DNA of 52,914 nt, taken from contig JANWUS010000081.1 of NCBI GenBank assembly GCA_024958715.1, positions 1-52,914 of the forward strand. The letters are read 5' to 3'. Positions 1 to 9,249 of the stretch are shown piece by piece. The notes beneath the pieces are model-generated. The model saw nothing but the letters and a program-made list of their open reading frames with translations. It had not been told where the DNA came from and did not search any database. Position 1 is the first letter of the stretch. Each line of letters opens with the position of its first letter. The stretch comes from Cyanobium sp. FGCU52. GTDB taxonomy: Bacteria; Cyanobacteriota; Cyanobacteriia; PCC-6307; Cyanobiaceae. Made by a program: the position numbers and the translations under genes.

Positions 1-81
1 CTTGTTCAACTGCGGATAAGATCGTGGCTGCGCACGATCTATCCATATTCGTTATACGAACCTTGCCAAAGGGCCGAGGTC

Positions 82-1020
82 GTGACTAAGCTATGCTTAT
101 CTTCATGCTTTGAGCCGGTCTATATGGAAGGCAAGATTGACATCTCGTCCACGACTATCGACAAAGGATTAGATGTTGCCAAAGAGTTTCTTCAAAAGCT
201 AATCGGACCAAGCCTTGAGGAAGCCGGTCTTCTGCTTAAGGAAAGCATTGCATTGTGGCGCTTTAGGAATCAGGTGAGCATTCTAGAGAAGGCAAATGAG
301 ATCTGTCGGAGAAAGGGTATAAATCCTAGCCCAGTATCACTAAAGCTTCTTTGCCCTTTGATGGATGCCGCGTCATTAGAAGAAGACCCCGATATGCAAA
401 GCAAGTGGGCAGCACTTCTCTCGAACATGGTTGATTCAGAAAAGAATATTCAGAATCACGTATTTCCATACATTTTGGGCCAGTTATCACTGGCAGAGTT
501 TGCTCTGCTAGAGGCTTGTATTCGAGAAAAGCGCAAACGAGTAAGAAGCCTCTCCCAAGAGCTAGAACTCTTTAATGAGAGCTTCCCGGCAGCTGAGCAA
601 GAGCTGATACAGAAGATGGCTGATTATGACCAGAGGATTGGCGAGCAGAAGGAGCTCCCACATGACTTTCAGAGAATGAAGACAATCAGTGACTTAAGCG
701 CAGCGCGGCGAAAAGCTCGCTTTGAGCTGATGAGCCTAAAGAATAAAGCCCGCCAGCTTGAGTTCAGGATTGCCGATCCACAGGTAATACCAGATGGCGT
801 GCTCCGAGATTTTAAGATGTCTAATCTAACCAGGCTGGGCCTGGCAAAGTTCCTACGCGAAACTTTTGCAGAACCCGTCCAAATCGATATACCCATTGAT
901 CCCGAAGACCATCATGTCTCGACGGAGGCAGATGTGGTAGTTGCCCATACAGACACTCATATCGTTACTGAACTTGCTGAACTATTGATTGTGGCATGCT
1001 CTGAAGAATGGGACGTATAA
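82..1020 (+). CDS. Abi-alpha (DUF4393-type) protein
   Basis: A 312-residue soluble protein. Residues about 30-125 carry the pattern I associate with the Abi-alpha/DUF4393 family: an amphipathic KLIGPSLEEAGLLLKE stretch, then LWRFRNQ, then a helical segment with ASLEEDPDMQSKWAALLSN. A long charged, probably coiled-coil region follows (about 150-230). Family members are linked to phage abortive infection in firmicutes, so a defence role is inferred, not shown. The GTG at 82 has a GAGG only 2 bases upstream, so the ATG at 124 (residue 15, MEGKIDISS) may be the real start. Codon use is less GC-rich than in the genes beyond 16 kb, which fits an acquired gene. It is separated from the downstream toxin locus by 570 bases and need not be co-expressed with it. 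Confidence 0.75.
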   Translation: MTKLCLSSCFEPVYMEGKIDISSTTIDKGLDVAKEFLQKLIGPSLEEAGLLLKESIALWRFRNQVSILEKANEICRRKGINPSPVSLKLLCPLMDAASLEEDPDMQSKWAALLSNMVDSEKNIQNHVFPYILGQLSLAEFALLEACIREKRKRVRSLSQELELFNESFPAAEQELIQKMADYDQRIGEQKELPHDFQRMKTISDLSAARRKARFELMSLKNKARQLEFRIADPQVIPDGVLRDFKMSNLTRLGLAKFLRETFAEPVQIDIPIDPEDHHVSTEADVVVAHTDTHIVTELAELLIVACSEEWDV

Positions 1021-1591
1021 CATCAAGATTCAGAAGGCGGGTGCCATGGTTACTCTCATAGCCAAGGCTCTCGCCCGCTTCTGATCTTGGCGTTCGAGGG
1101 ATCGTGAAGCCGCTTATGCAATGCAGCGAATAGCGTCCGCATTGGGTGAATTCGGCAATATCCGCAACACGTTTCAGGGCTGCCATTGCTGCTTGTGCGC
1201 TGCGGTGAATTCAGCCCGCCCCGATGCTGCTGGCTTGGGGCCGCAGCCTTGGAGTCGGTTGCCTGCGTCGCTGACGGAAAACTAACCGCCCAGTGCTGAG
1301 CCTCTATACCGTGTCGCAGCGATTGCCCCAGCAATCTCACTGATTAAGCAGTGCTAAGACCTTGCGGCACACTGAGCAGACGGGCTCTGTTGGGGCCATA
1401 GGAGGCTCAGCCGGCCACTGAGTAGCTCACATGGGCTGTTGCCTCGCTCCTGAGCCATGGCTAGTAGTGGGAAACCTGCTTGGCCGGCATCTTTAGGTGC
1501 GGATCTCCTCTGATCACTGGGATCACCCCTCAGACTGTGGTGTGGGGAAGGTACGGCTGCTGGGCAGATCCTCGCTGCGTGAGCACTGCAG
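1021..1591. other. Intergenic stretch, no gene supported
   Basis: Only short open frames on both strands with no recognisable motif, no start signals and no consistent codon bias. It presumably contains the promoter of the Tc toxin gene, but I could not pick out a convincing -35/-10 pair. No clear Shine-Dalgarno precedes the ATG at 1592. Confidence 0.5.
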
Positions 1592-3697
1592 ATGAGCAAC
1601 TCTCCATCCACTGCCTCAGACAGGATCTCTGTACCCCAGGGCGGTGGTGCCATCCAGGGGTTGGGCGAGAAGTTCTCTCCCGACCTGCACACCGGCACAG
1701 GGAACTTCAGTGTGCCGATCAGCCTGCCGCCAGGGCGGAACGGCTTTCAGCCTGAACTCTCGCTGGGCTTCAGCACGGGCCAGGGCAATGACGTCTTTGG
1801 CCTGGGCTGGAAACTGTCTGTGCCCGGTGTGGTCAGGAAAACATCAGATGGTGTCCCTCACTACAACGAGGCAGGTCAGCTGTCGCATCAGCGCCGAGCC
1901 GATCTGTTCATCCTTTCGGGCAGTGAAGATCTGGTGAAGGTGGATGATTCCGATCCAGCTCGCGTGCGATACCGGCCTCGGACCGAAGGCCTGTTTGCCG
2001 ACATCATCCACGACACCTCGGCTGCTGATCAATGGCAGGTGCAAGCCACCAATGGCATCGCCAGCGTTTATGAGCCTGCACACCGCGACCCGGGCGATGC
2101 GTCAAGGATCTTTTCCTGGTGCCTGCTGCAAAGCGTGGATCCCTTTGGGAATCGGATTGACTATGTCCATGAATCCAGGCCGGATGGGGATGGCCTGAGG
2201 CAGTGGTCAGAGCATCTTCTGCGCGCTATTCGCTATGTGGATTACGAAGATGCAGGTCAAAGAAGATATCTGTTATCGGTCGAGTTCGACTACGAGAACC
2301 GGCCCGACTGCTTTTCGGACTATCGATCAGGTTTCGAGATCCGCGTCACCCAGCGGTGCCGATCGATACGGGTGATGACCCACCCACGAGGTGGCGCTGA
2401 GCGCCTCAGCAGGCAATACAACTTGATCTACGAACAGGCAGCTCACAATGGTGTCTCCCTGCTCACCGGAATTGAGATCACAGGTGTGAATGACGATCCA
2501 TCAGTGCCGGTTGAGGCCCATGATCTGCCACCGGCCCTGCTGTTTAGTTACACCCAGTTAGGTAAGGACTCGAACCAGCGGCGGTTCATCAAGGTGGCTG
2601 TTGAGGGCCGAACCGATCTGCCTCTAAGCCATCCGGATCTCGACTTCGTGGATCTACACGGGAACGGCTTGCCGGACATTCTCGATACAAGAGCCGGCTG
2701 GCATTACTGGCGCAACCTGAGCGATGGGCAGTTTGATGTGCGCAGGCCCATCAGGCAGGCCCCGCCGTTTCAGCTCTCCAGCCCGGGTGTGGCTGTGCTC
2801 GATGCCGACGGCGATGGCCGGCCGGATCTGGTGGCGACCCTCGGCCAACTCTCAGGTCGATTCCCGCTCAGCCATGACATGGCCTGGAATCCTGCGCCCC
2901 CGGAGCTGTTCAGTGTTGCTCCGTCCGTGAGCCTCGAGGATCCGCAGGTCCGCCTGCTGGACATGGACGGGGATGGGCTGCCCGATGTGTTGAATGCGGG
3001 CAGCACATTCAATCTGTTCTTCGCGGAGCGGGATGGGCGTGAGGCCTGGAAAACGGTGGTAACCAAGGCGCGCCGTTCGCTTGCTGACTTTCCCAACATC
3101 AGTTTCACCGATCCACGTGTGCAAACCGCGGACCTCTGCGGCGATGGCCTGCAGGACATTCTCGTCATCCACGAAGGGGCTGTGGATGTCTGGCCGAACC
3201 TCGGCCATGGCGAATGGGCACCTCTGCAGACCCTGCCTGTGGAGCCGCGGCTTCCCCGTGGATTTGATCCACGGCTGCTGCTGGTGGGCGATGTGGATGG
3301 CGATGGCCTCGCCGACCTGGTGCTTGCCGATGCAAAGGGTGTTCGTGTCTGGATCAACCAGAGCGGCAACCGCTTTGTGGAATATCCGATGCGAATCACC
3401 GGCACACCGGTGCCGAACAGCTCCACGGCCCTGCGCCTGATCGATCTGAACGGCAGCGGTGTCAGTGGTCTGCTCTGGACCCAGACAGCTGAGGGCAGTA
3501 CCCGCCCCGCCAGCCTGTACCTCGATTTCACTACCGGGTCGAAGCCGAACCTGCTCAACCGGATGAATAACCAGATGGAGCAGTCACAACTGTGGAGTAC
3601 GCATCGTCTTCGCAGTATTTTCTGGCCGATTTTCGCCATCCCCGCACCCGCTGGCGCACCCCCTTGCCGTTTCCGGTGCAGGTGGTTGCCAAGGTGA
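1592..3697 (+). CDS. Tc toxin TcB-like N-terminal part (SpvB domain, FG-GAP repeats), frameshifted
   Basis: N-terminal 701 residues of a TcB subunit, the beta-propeller and cocoon component of ABC (Tc) toxins. Residues about 10-320 match the SpvB/TcB start (IQGLGEKFSPDLHTGTGNFSVP, then FGLGWKLSVPGVVRKT). From about 345 there are repeated calcium-site-like FG-GAP/VCBS units: DLDFVDLHGNGLPDIL, DADGDGRPDLV, DMDGDGLPDVL, DLCGDGLQDILV and DVDGDGLADLVLA. Homology breaks at residue 662 (LLNRMNNQM). The expected next residues GA-x-T-x-V-EYASS are encoded in the other frame, so a single G is missing at about 3577-3578. The last ~36 residues of this frame are out-of-frame readthrough. With the base restored, this frame joins the next one to give a 2327-residue TcB-TcC fusion. 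Confidence 0.85.
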   Translation: MSNSPSTASDRISVPQGGGAIQGLGEKFSPDLHTGTGNFSVPISLPPGRNGFQPELSLGFSTGQGNDVFGLGWKLSVPGVVRKTSDGVPHYNEAGQLSHQRRADLFILSGSEDLVKVDDSDPARVRYRPRTEGLFADIIHDTSAADQWQVQATNGIASVYEPAHRDPGDASRIFSWCLLQSVDPFGNRIDYVHESRPDGDGLRQWSEHLLRAIRYVDYEDAGQRRYLLSVEFDYENRPDCFSDYRSGFEIRVTQRCRSIRVMTHPRGGAERLSRQYNLIYEQAAHNGVSLLTGIEITGVNDDPSVPVEAHDLPPALLFSYTQLGKDSNQRRFIKVAVEGRTDLPLSHPDLDFVDLHGNGLPDILDTRAGWHYWRNLSDGQFDVRRPIRQAPPFQLSSPGVAVLDADGDGRPDLVATLGQLSGRFPLSHDMAWNPAPPELFSVAPSVSLEDPQVRLLDMDGDGLPDVLNAGSTFNLFFAERDGREAWKTVVTKARRSLADFPNISFTDPRVQTADLCGDGLQDILVIHEGAVDVWPNLGHGEWAPLQTLPVEPRLPRGFDPRLLLVGDVDGDGLADLVLADAKGVRVWINQSGNRFVEYPMRITGTPVPNSSTALRLIDLNGSGVSGLLWTQTAEGSTRPASLYLDFTTGSKPNLLNRMNNQMEQSQLWSTHRLRSIFWPIFAIPAPAGAPPCRFRCRWLPR

Positions 3698-6600
3698 CTG
3701 TGAAGGATGCGATCTCCGGCGGCAGGCTCACGACGCAGTATCACTATCACCATGGCTATTGGGATGGAGCTGAGCGGGAATTCCGCGGCTTCGGCATGGT
3801 GGAAACGCTGGATACGGAGGAGATTCGCGATCCAGGCCTCAGGGCGCAGGAGCACTTCGCACCACCGCTCAAAACCAAGACCTGGTTCCATCAGGGCCCG
3901 ATCGGTCCTGAGCATGGGGACTGGCAGGAGATCGATTACACCCATGAATACTGGTCCGGTGACCCCCAGCTGCTTGATCACACCAGCGGGGTGAATACCT
4001 ATCTGCGCACGATCCCCCGTCGCGCGCGGCGAGATGCCTTGCGCACACTGCGCGGCAGCATCCTTCGTTCGGAGCTGTATGCCCTTGACGATTCACCACT
4101 GCGGGAGAGGCCCTACACCGTCACGGAGTACGCCTACTCCCTGCGGGAGGAATCTCCACCAGCAGCTGGCGGGGAGCGCAGCCGGATCTTTTTCCCCCAT
4201 CTGATCGCTCAGCGCACCTCGCAGTGGGAACGGGGTGATGACCCGATGACCCAGTTCTCCTTCACAGCGGGGTACGACGCCTTTGGTCAGCCACGTCTCC
4301 AGACCACTGTGGTTCCCCCTCGCCTCCAACGCCATCAGCATGCGGTAGTGGGGGCTGGCTACGGGGGCATCAACCTGAACGAGCAGCGCTGTCTGGTTCA
4401 GCACGTCTGCACCGACTATGCCCAGCCCAGCGGCCGCGAGCGCCTCCTGGACCGCCAGGCCCAGGTGCGCACCTACACCTGCAAGGCGCCGCCTGCTGGA
4501 CCCGACACCGTTACAGATGATCCCGCGGCGGCCCTTGGCAAGCAGCACCTCCAGGCCTTCGCCTTGCACAACCAGTTCGCCCCTGCATCGCTCCCAGGCC
4601 AGGGCCCGTTGCCGGCGCCGGACCCGGCTATCGCTGAGCTTATCGGACACCAGATCCATCATTACGACGGCAACGCCGATGAAGGGTTGCCCATGGGCGA
4701 GGTGGGTGCCTTCGGGATGTTGACGCGCACGGAGGTGCTCGTTCTCACCGAGCAGATCCTCCAGGAGGCCTATGGCGTCCGTCGGCCCGGATACCTGGGT
4801 GGCACAGCTGCCATCCCACCGATCGCCGACCTTCAGACGTTCGGAGCTGATCTTGGCTTTCGCCACGATCCGGCTGGATGGGGTCATTTCTGGGTGGACA
4901 CGGTCCGCCATGCCTACGACGTGCAGCTGGGAGCCCCGACAGCCCGCGGTCTGTTGCTTCGCGTGACCGATGCTCGAGGCCACCAGACCTCAATGGACTA
5001 CGACCGCCATGCACTGCTGCCGGTGAAGGTCACCGATGCGGGCGGTCTGGAGATCAAGGCTGAGTACAACGAACGGGTGCTGCAGCCGGCTTCGGTCACG
5101 GACCCGAACGGCACTGTCACCCATGTGCTGTACACAGCCCTCGGCTTGCCGGAACGGCAGTACCTGGAGAGTGCTGATGCTTCCCAAGGTGGAACGGAAA
5201 CCAGCCCTGAGTTGCGGTTTGGCTATGGCTTCGACCGTTTTCTGGTGAGTGGTAGTCCGATCCACGTCGATACCTGGCGCCGTGTCGAGCATGCGAAAAC
5301 GGCCGGCGCCAGCGATGACACGATTCGCACCCGCGACTTTTCCGATGGTTTTGGCCGTCTGGTGCAGACCCGCACCCAGGCGGAGGATCTCGTCTTCGGC
5401 GAGCGGGGCGATGATGTGGGTCTTCCAGGGCAGGCAGGTGCGGCGGTTCGCCCTGCCGTGGCCTCACCATTGGCTGATGCCGTGGTGGTGAGCGGCTTCC
5501 AGGAGTACGACAGCAAGGGCCGGGTGATCCGGCAGTACGAACCCTGCTTCGATTCCGGTTTCGACTATCAGCCGGGGCGCAGGCCGGCGAATGCGGTGTG
5601 TGTGACGCAGTTCTACGACCCCCGCGGCCAGGTTGTGCGCACGGTTCATCCCGATGGTTCCGAGCAACGGGTTGTGTTCGGAGTTCCGGGATCGATCACG
5701 GCCCCTCAGCTGGATGATCCAGCGGGCTTTGCGCCCACAGCCTGGGAGAGCTATCTCTATGACGCCAATGATCTTGCGCCACTCACCCACGCTTCGTCTG
5801 CAGTCCCGGCCAGCCACCACTTCACCCCCGGCTCCACGGTGCTGGATGGGATGGGCCGTGGCATCGCCCAGATCGTGCGCAACGGCCCTTCACCCGGCAG
5901 CGACTGGCACATCACCCGCAGTGGATTCGATGTGCGTGGCAACCTGCTGAGCATCACCGATGCGCTGGGGCGCGTCGCCTTCCAGCACAGCTACGACCTG
6001 CTCAACCGCCCGCTGAAGGTGGACAGCATCGATGCCGGGCTGCGCACCTCCGTGCTCGATGCCGTGGGCAATCTGGTGGAGTACCGCGACAGCAAGGGCA
6101 GCCTGGTGCTGCGCCGCTACGACCCACTGAACCGGCTCACTGAGATGTGGGCCAGAGACCGGGATGATCCCGGCAGCCGCTGCAGCCTGCGTGAGCTACT
6201 CAGCTATGGCTCAGCTGGTGCGGCCAACCATGCGGCCGGGCGGCTGATCGAGCATCGCGATGAGGCCGGAATCCAGCGGATCCACACCTATGACTTCCAG
6301 GGCAACATCCTGGAAAGCAGTCGACGGGTGCCGGCCGATAGCGGCATGGCGGATTGGCTGGCGGATTGGTCTGCCGCGGGCACGGCAGCCACCGAATCGC
6401 GCCTCGAACCACAGGCCTATGTGATCACCCGGAGCTACGACGCCCTGAAGCGGATCAAGGCCATCACCTATCCCGAGGATGTGAACGGGGAGCGGGCAAA
6501 GCTGACCCCGACGTACAACCGGGCGGGAGCACTCAAGGCCGTGGCGCTTCAGAGTCGGGCCAGCTCACCGATTGAGGCCTTCGTGTCACAGATTGCCTAC

Positions 6601-8574
6601 AACGCCAGAGGGCAGCGGGTGCTCATCGCCTACGGCAATGGCGTGATGACACGCCATGCCTACGACCCCGATACCTTCCGGCTGGCACGGCTGCGCAGTG
6701 AGCGCTTTCAACAGCCGGATGCGCAGCAATGGATCGGCCTGGGCCCGGCCACCGGGCTGAACGATGAACTGCTGCAGGACTACAGCTATCGTTACGACCT
6801 CGCCGGCAACATCCTCAGCATCGAGGAGCGGGTGAAGCATTGCGGTGTTCGCAATCCGGATCCCGATCAGCTGCTGCGGCAGTTCGACTACGACCCCCTC
6901 TATCGCCTCACCAGGGCCACAGGCCGATCCGCAGCCCAGTCCAGTCCGGCAGCGCCTTATGAAGATAGGCCCATGAGCGGTTTTCACGCTGCGGGCAATT
7001 CTTCCTTCAGTCAGGCCAATGGCCCGGATCTGACCGAGCACTACAGCGAGGATTACCAATATGATCCAGCCGGCAACATGCTGACCATGGGCCATAGCCA
7101 GGGTGGCAGCCGCTGGGTGCGCCAGTATGACCATGCAGCAACAAGCAACCGCCTCAATAGCATCACGGTGGGTCGTGAGATCTTCTCCTGCGAGCAGGAT
7201 GCGAATGGCAATCTGATCAGGCAGGCGCTGAATCATCACCACGACTGGGATCATGCCGATCGGATGACCGGTTATCGCAATCAGAACGGCTCAGCCGCAT
7301 CCGTGCAGGCCCGCTATGTGTATGGGGCCGATGGCATGCGGGTGAAGAAGTGGGTGAAGCGTGGGCCGAGTGCCCTGGGAGAAGAAAGCACCACCTACAT
7401 CGGCGGGTTGTTCGAACATCACCGCTGGCTGGAGAACAGCACTGCAATGGAAAACAACCATCTGCAGGTGATAGACAACCAGAGCCGCATCGCCATGGTG
7501 CGGCTCGGCCCTGCCCATCACCAGGAGGCGGCACCACCGGTGCAATACCACCTGGGAGACCATCTGGGCAGCAGTTCGCTTGTCATGGGCGGAGCGACTG
7601 CAAGCGGCAGGGATTTTGTGAATCGGGAGGATTATTCACCCTATGGTGAGACTGCATTCGGCAGCTTTGGCAGGAAGCGATACCGGTTCAGTGGAAAGGA
7701 GCGCGATGACGAAAGTAGCCTGTCTTATTTCGGTGCGCGATATTTCGCGCCTTGGTTGGCGAAGTGGATGAGTTGTGATCCAGCAGGCTACCCTGACTCA
7801 TGCAACATGTTTGTTTACTGCCTAAACAATCCAACTTCAAAGATTGATCATTTAGGATTCCAGTCAATATCAAACGAATCGCGTAATTTGGCGACTCCAT
7901 TGGAAGAAACTTCAAGCTCTGTACCCGACATTCCGCCCCTGCCTGCACCGAAAGGAATTCGAAATGTGTTGCCGAAAGATTTGATACCCAGACAACTCAG
8001 CGATCGTTGGGGCACTTCCGAAAATAGAGACTACAAAGTTGGAGTCGCAATCAACGTCAGCAGCGTCGACAAATATGAGTCAGTGACTCCGTCAAACAAC
8101 CCGGGACACACATTTGTTTACCTCAAAGAACCCGACGGAACTCTTTCAGCGGCCATGAGTTACGGCCCAATCGCACCAGTCGTGCGGAATTCTGGGGAAT
8201 TTTTGCAAGGCGAATTGAATGCGACATCAAAATACGCGCTTCACGAATCTGAGGTATACAATACATATGAGTTTGATGTTTCATTTGATCAGGCGAACAC
8301 AGCGAAGATGGTTATCCAGTTTTATCAAGCCAAAGACAGAACAAACCAGAGTTATTATACCAAGACTGAACAATGCACCACCGAAGCCATCGAGATGATG
8401 GAAATTTTAGGCATTGACCTCCCACCAGGAATAGGATCAATAGACCCACCAATTATTGATTCATTTAAAACATCAACACCGTATCACCTCGACAAGGAAA
8501 TGATGGACCTAGGATTTACTCCTAACACCAAGATAGGCTCCGATTTCAAGGAAGTATTACCTGTTAAAAAGTGA
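3592..8574 (+). CDS. Tc toxin TcB C-terminal part fused to TcC (RHS repeats, RHS core, variable tip)
   Basis: Continues the TcB reading after the frameshift; the ATG at 3592 is an internal codon, not a genuine start. It opens with the TcB mid region (EYASSSQYFLADF, LPFPVQVVAKV, YHHGYWDGAEREFRGFGMVE). From about 4950 to 7600 there are RHS/YD repeats (YDxxGN-type units such as YDVRGNLLSITD, YDLAGNILSIEE, YDPAGNMLTM). The RHS-associated core follows (YHLGDHLGSSSLV, YSPYGE, YRFSGKERDDESSLSYFGARY, DPAGYPDSCNMFVYCLNNP), ending at DHLG near 7857, the usual self-cleavage boundary. In characterised Tc toxins TcB and TcC make a hollow cocoon that holds the cleaved tip before injection through TcA. TcB and TcC are often separate genes; here they are one reading unit. 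Confidence 0.88.
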   Translation: MEYASSSQYFLADFRHPRTRWRTPLPFPVQVVAKVTVKDAISGGRLTTQYHYHHGYWDGAEREFRGFGMVETLDTEEIRDPGLRAQEHFAPPLKTKTWFHQGPIGPEHGDWQEIDYTHEYWSGDPQLLDHTSGVNTYLRTIPRRARRDALRTLRGSILRSELYALDDSPLRERPYTVTEYAYSLREESPPAAGGERSRIFFPHLIAQRTSQWERGDDPMTQFSFTAGYDAFGQPRLQTTVVPPRLQRHQHAVVGAGYGGINLNEQRCLVQHVCTDYAQPSGRERLLDRQAQVRTYTCKAPPAGPDTVTDDPAAALGKQHLQAFALHNQFAPASLPGQGPLPAPDPAIAELIGHQIHHYDGNADEGLPMGEVGAFGMLTRTEVLVLTEQILQEAYGVRRPGYLGGTAAIPPIADLQTFGADLGFRHDPAGWGHFWVDTVRHAYDVQLGAPTARGLLLRVTDARGHQTSMDYDRHALLPVKVTDAGGLEIKAEYNERVLQPASVTDPNGTVTHVLYTALGLPERQYLESADASQGGTETSPELRFGYGFDRFLVSGSPIHVDTWRRVEHAKTAGASDDTIRTRDFSDGFGRLVQTRTQAEDLVFGERGDDVGLPGQAGAAVRPAVASPLADAVVVSGFQEYDSKGRVIRQYEPCFDSGFDYQPGRRPANAVCVTQFYDPRGQVVRTVHPDGSEQRVVFGVPGSITAPQLDDPAGFAPTAWESYLYDANDLAPLTHASSAVPASHHFTPGSTVLDGMGRGIAQIVRNGPSPGSDWHITRSGFDVRGNLLSITDALGRVAFQHSYDLLNRPLKVDSIDAGLRTSVLDAVGNLVEYRDSKGSLVLRRYDPLNRLTEMWARDRDDPGSRCSLRELLSYGSAGAANHAAGRLIEHRDEAGIQRIHTYDFQGNILESSRRVPADSGMADWLADWSAAGTAATESRLEPQAYVITRSYDALKRIKAITYPEDVNGERAKLTPTYNRAGALKAVALQSRASSPIEAFVSQIAYNARGQRVLIAYGNGVMTRHAYDPDTFRLARLRSERFQQPDAQQWIGLGPATGLNDELLQDYSYRYDLAGNILSIEERVKHCGVRNPDPDQLLRQFDYDPLYRLTRATGRSAAQSSPAAPYEDRPMSGFHAAGNSSFSQANGPDLTEHYSEDYQYDPAGNMLTMGHSQGGSRWVRQYDHAATSNRLNSITVGREIFSCEQDANGNLIRQALNHHHDWDHADRMTGYRNQNGSAASVQARYVYGADGMRVKKWVKRGPSALGEESTTYIGGLFEHHRWLENSTAMENNHLQVIDNQSRIAMVRLGPAHHQEAAPPVQYHLGDHLGSSSLVMGGATASGRDFVNREDYSPYGETAFGSFGRKRYRFSGKERDDESSLSYFGARYFAPWLAKWMSCDPAGYPDSCNMFVYCLNNPTSKIDHLGFQSISNESRNLATPLEETSSSVPDIPPLPAPKGIRNVLPKDLIPRQLSDRWGTSENRDYKVGVAINVSSVDKYESVTPSNNPGHTFVYLKEPDGTLSAAMSYGPIAPVVRNSGEFLQGELNATSKYALHESEVYNTYEFDVSFDQANTAKMVIQFYQAKDRTNQSYYTKTEQCTTEAIEMMEILGIDLPPGIGSIDPPIIDSFKTSTPYHLDKEMMDLGFTPNTKIGSDFKEVLPVKK
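7858..8571 (+). other. Predicted exchangeable toxin tip of TcC (possible permuted papain-like fold)
   Basis: The 238 residues after the RHS core boundary are visibly AT-richer than the preceding 4 kb, as expected of a horizontally swapped tip. A conserved-looking His lies in NPGHTFVYLKEPDG (His codon 8107) and a Cys in YYTKTEQCTTEAIEMM (Cys codon 8374), about 90 residues later. The order His...Cys, with a beta strand after the His and a helix starting at the Cys, resembles circularly permuted NlpC/P60 or papain-like peptidase/amidase effectors. That fold assignment is inference; no family name is certain. Confidence 0.45.
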
Positions 8575-8580
8575 AAACCC

Positions 8581-9201
8581 ATGGAGTTGACATTCAATAC
8601 GTCCACCCTCCTCGACATCGCCGACAAACTCGGCCTGATCGACAGCATCAAGACAAAGCTGTTCCGTAATCCCGACTCAGCTGCCGAGAAGCTGGCGACT
8701 GTCCTCGATGAGGTCTCCAAGATCTACTCATCCCTGGAATCTGAACTGGTCAAGTTCTTGAGCCTCCATTTTGATCCAAGCGCAGATCTGGTGCCCGAAC
8801 GGCAAGCCCTGCTCACGCTGGAGAGCGGTCCGCTGATGGTGCGCATGGGCCAGGCGCGTGGTCACTGCCACAAGATCTGGAACATTTATCAGAACCACCT
8901 CGACCGCTGGTTTCACCGGGTGTTGTCGCCCCAGGAAGCCGCAGACATGCAGCGCCTGTTCGAAGCGCTGAGCTATGGCGATTCACAGATGGAACTGGCC
9001 ATTCAACAACTGGCTGGCTGGTTGGGAACGGCGGCCGGCGAGACCCTCGATCTCCTCGACAGCGGCAGTCTTGACGACGTCCAACAACGCATCCGTGCAG
9101 CGCGTAGGGAGGTGCAGCCGGCCCGTCAGGCCATCGCCCAGACGCTGGCCCGGCTGGTGCAACTCCAAGGCGACTTCATCGCCGCCTCCGGCACCGACTG
9201 A
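8581..9201 (+). CDS. Helical hypothetical protein between TcB-TcC and TcA
   Basis: A 206-residue, probably all-helical cytoplasmic protein with no signal peptide or membrane segment. It starts 6 bases after the TcC stop and 48 bases precede tcA, so it is very likely in the toxin operon. The start ATG follows a GTGAAAACCC leader with a weak ribosome-binding site. The N-terminal helix (FNTSTLLDIADKLGLIDSIKTKLF), a middle segment (GHCHKIWNIYQNHLDRWF) and a C-terminal helical bundle with many Gln and Arg are visible. I do not recognise the family. Position suggests a chaperone, assembly factor, immunity protein for the tip, or a regulator. Base composition matches the toxin body rather than the AT-rich tip, which argues mildly against a tip-specific immunity protein. 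Confidence 0.75.
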   Translation: MELTFNTSTLLDIADKLGLIDSIKTKLFRNPDSAAEKLATVLDEVSKIYSSLESELVKFLSLHFDPSADLVPERQALLTLESGPLMVRMGQARGHCHKIWNIYQNHLDRWFHRVLSPQEAADMQRLFEALSYGDSQMELAIQQLAGWLGTAAGETLDLLDSGSLDDVQQRIRAARREVQPARQAIAQTLARLVQLQGDFIAASGTD

Positions 9202-9249
9202 CCGATAACGGTCCCGATCTACCACTCCCCACTCCCTGAGACCCCCGCC

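Noticed and set aside
2770..3981. 403-codon minus-strand frame over the TcB gene
   Set aside because: Ser/Arg/Pro-rich shadow typical of GC-rich antisense frames; the plus strand has conserved TcB motifs.
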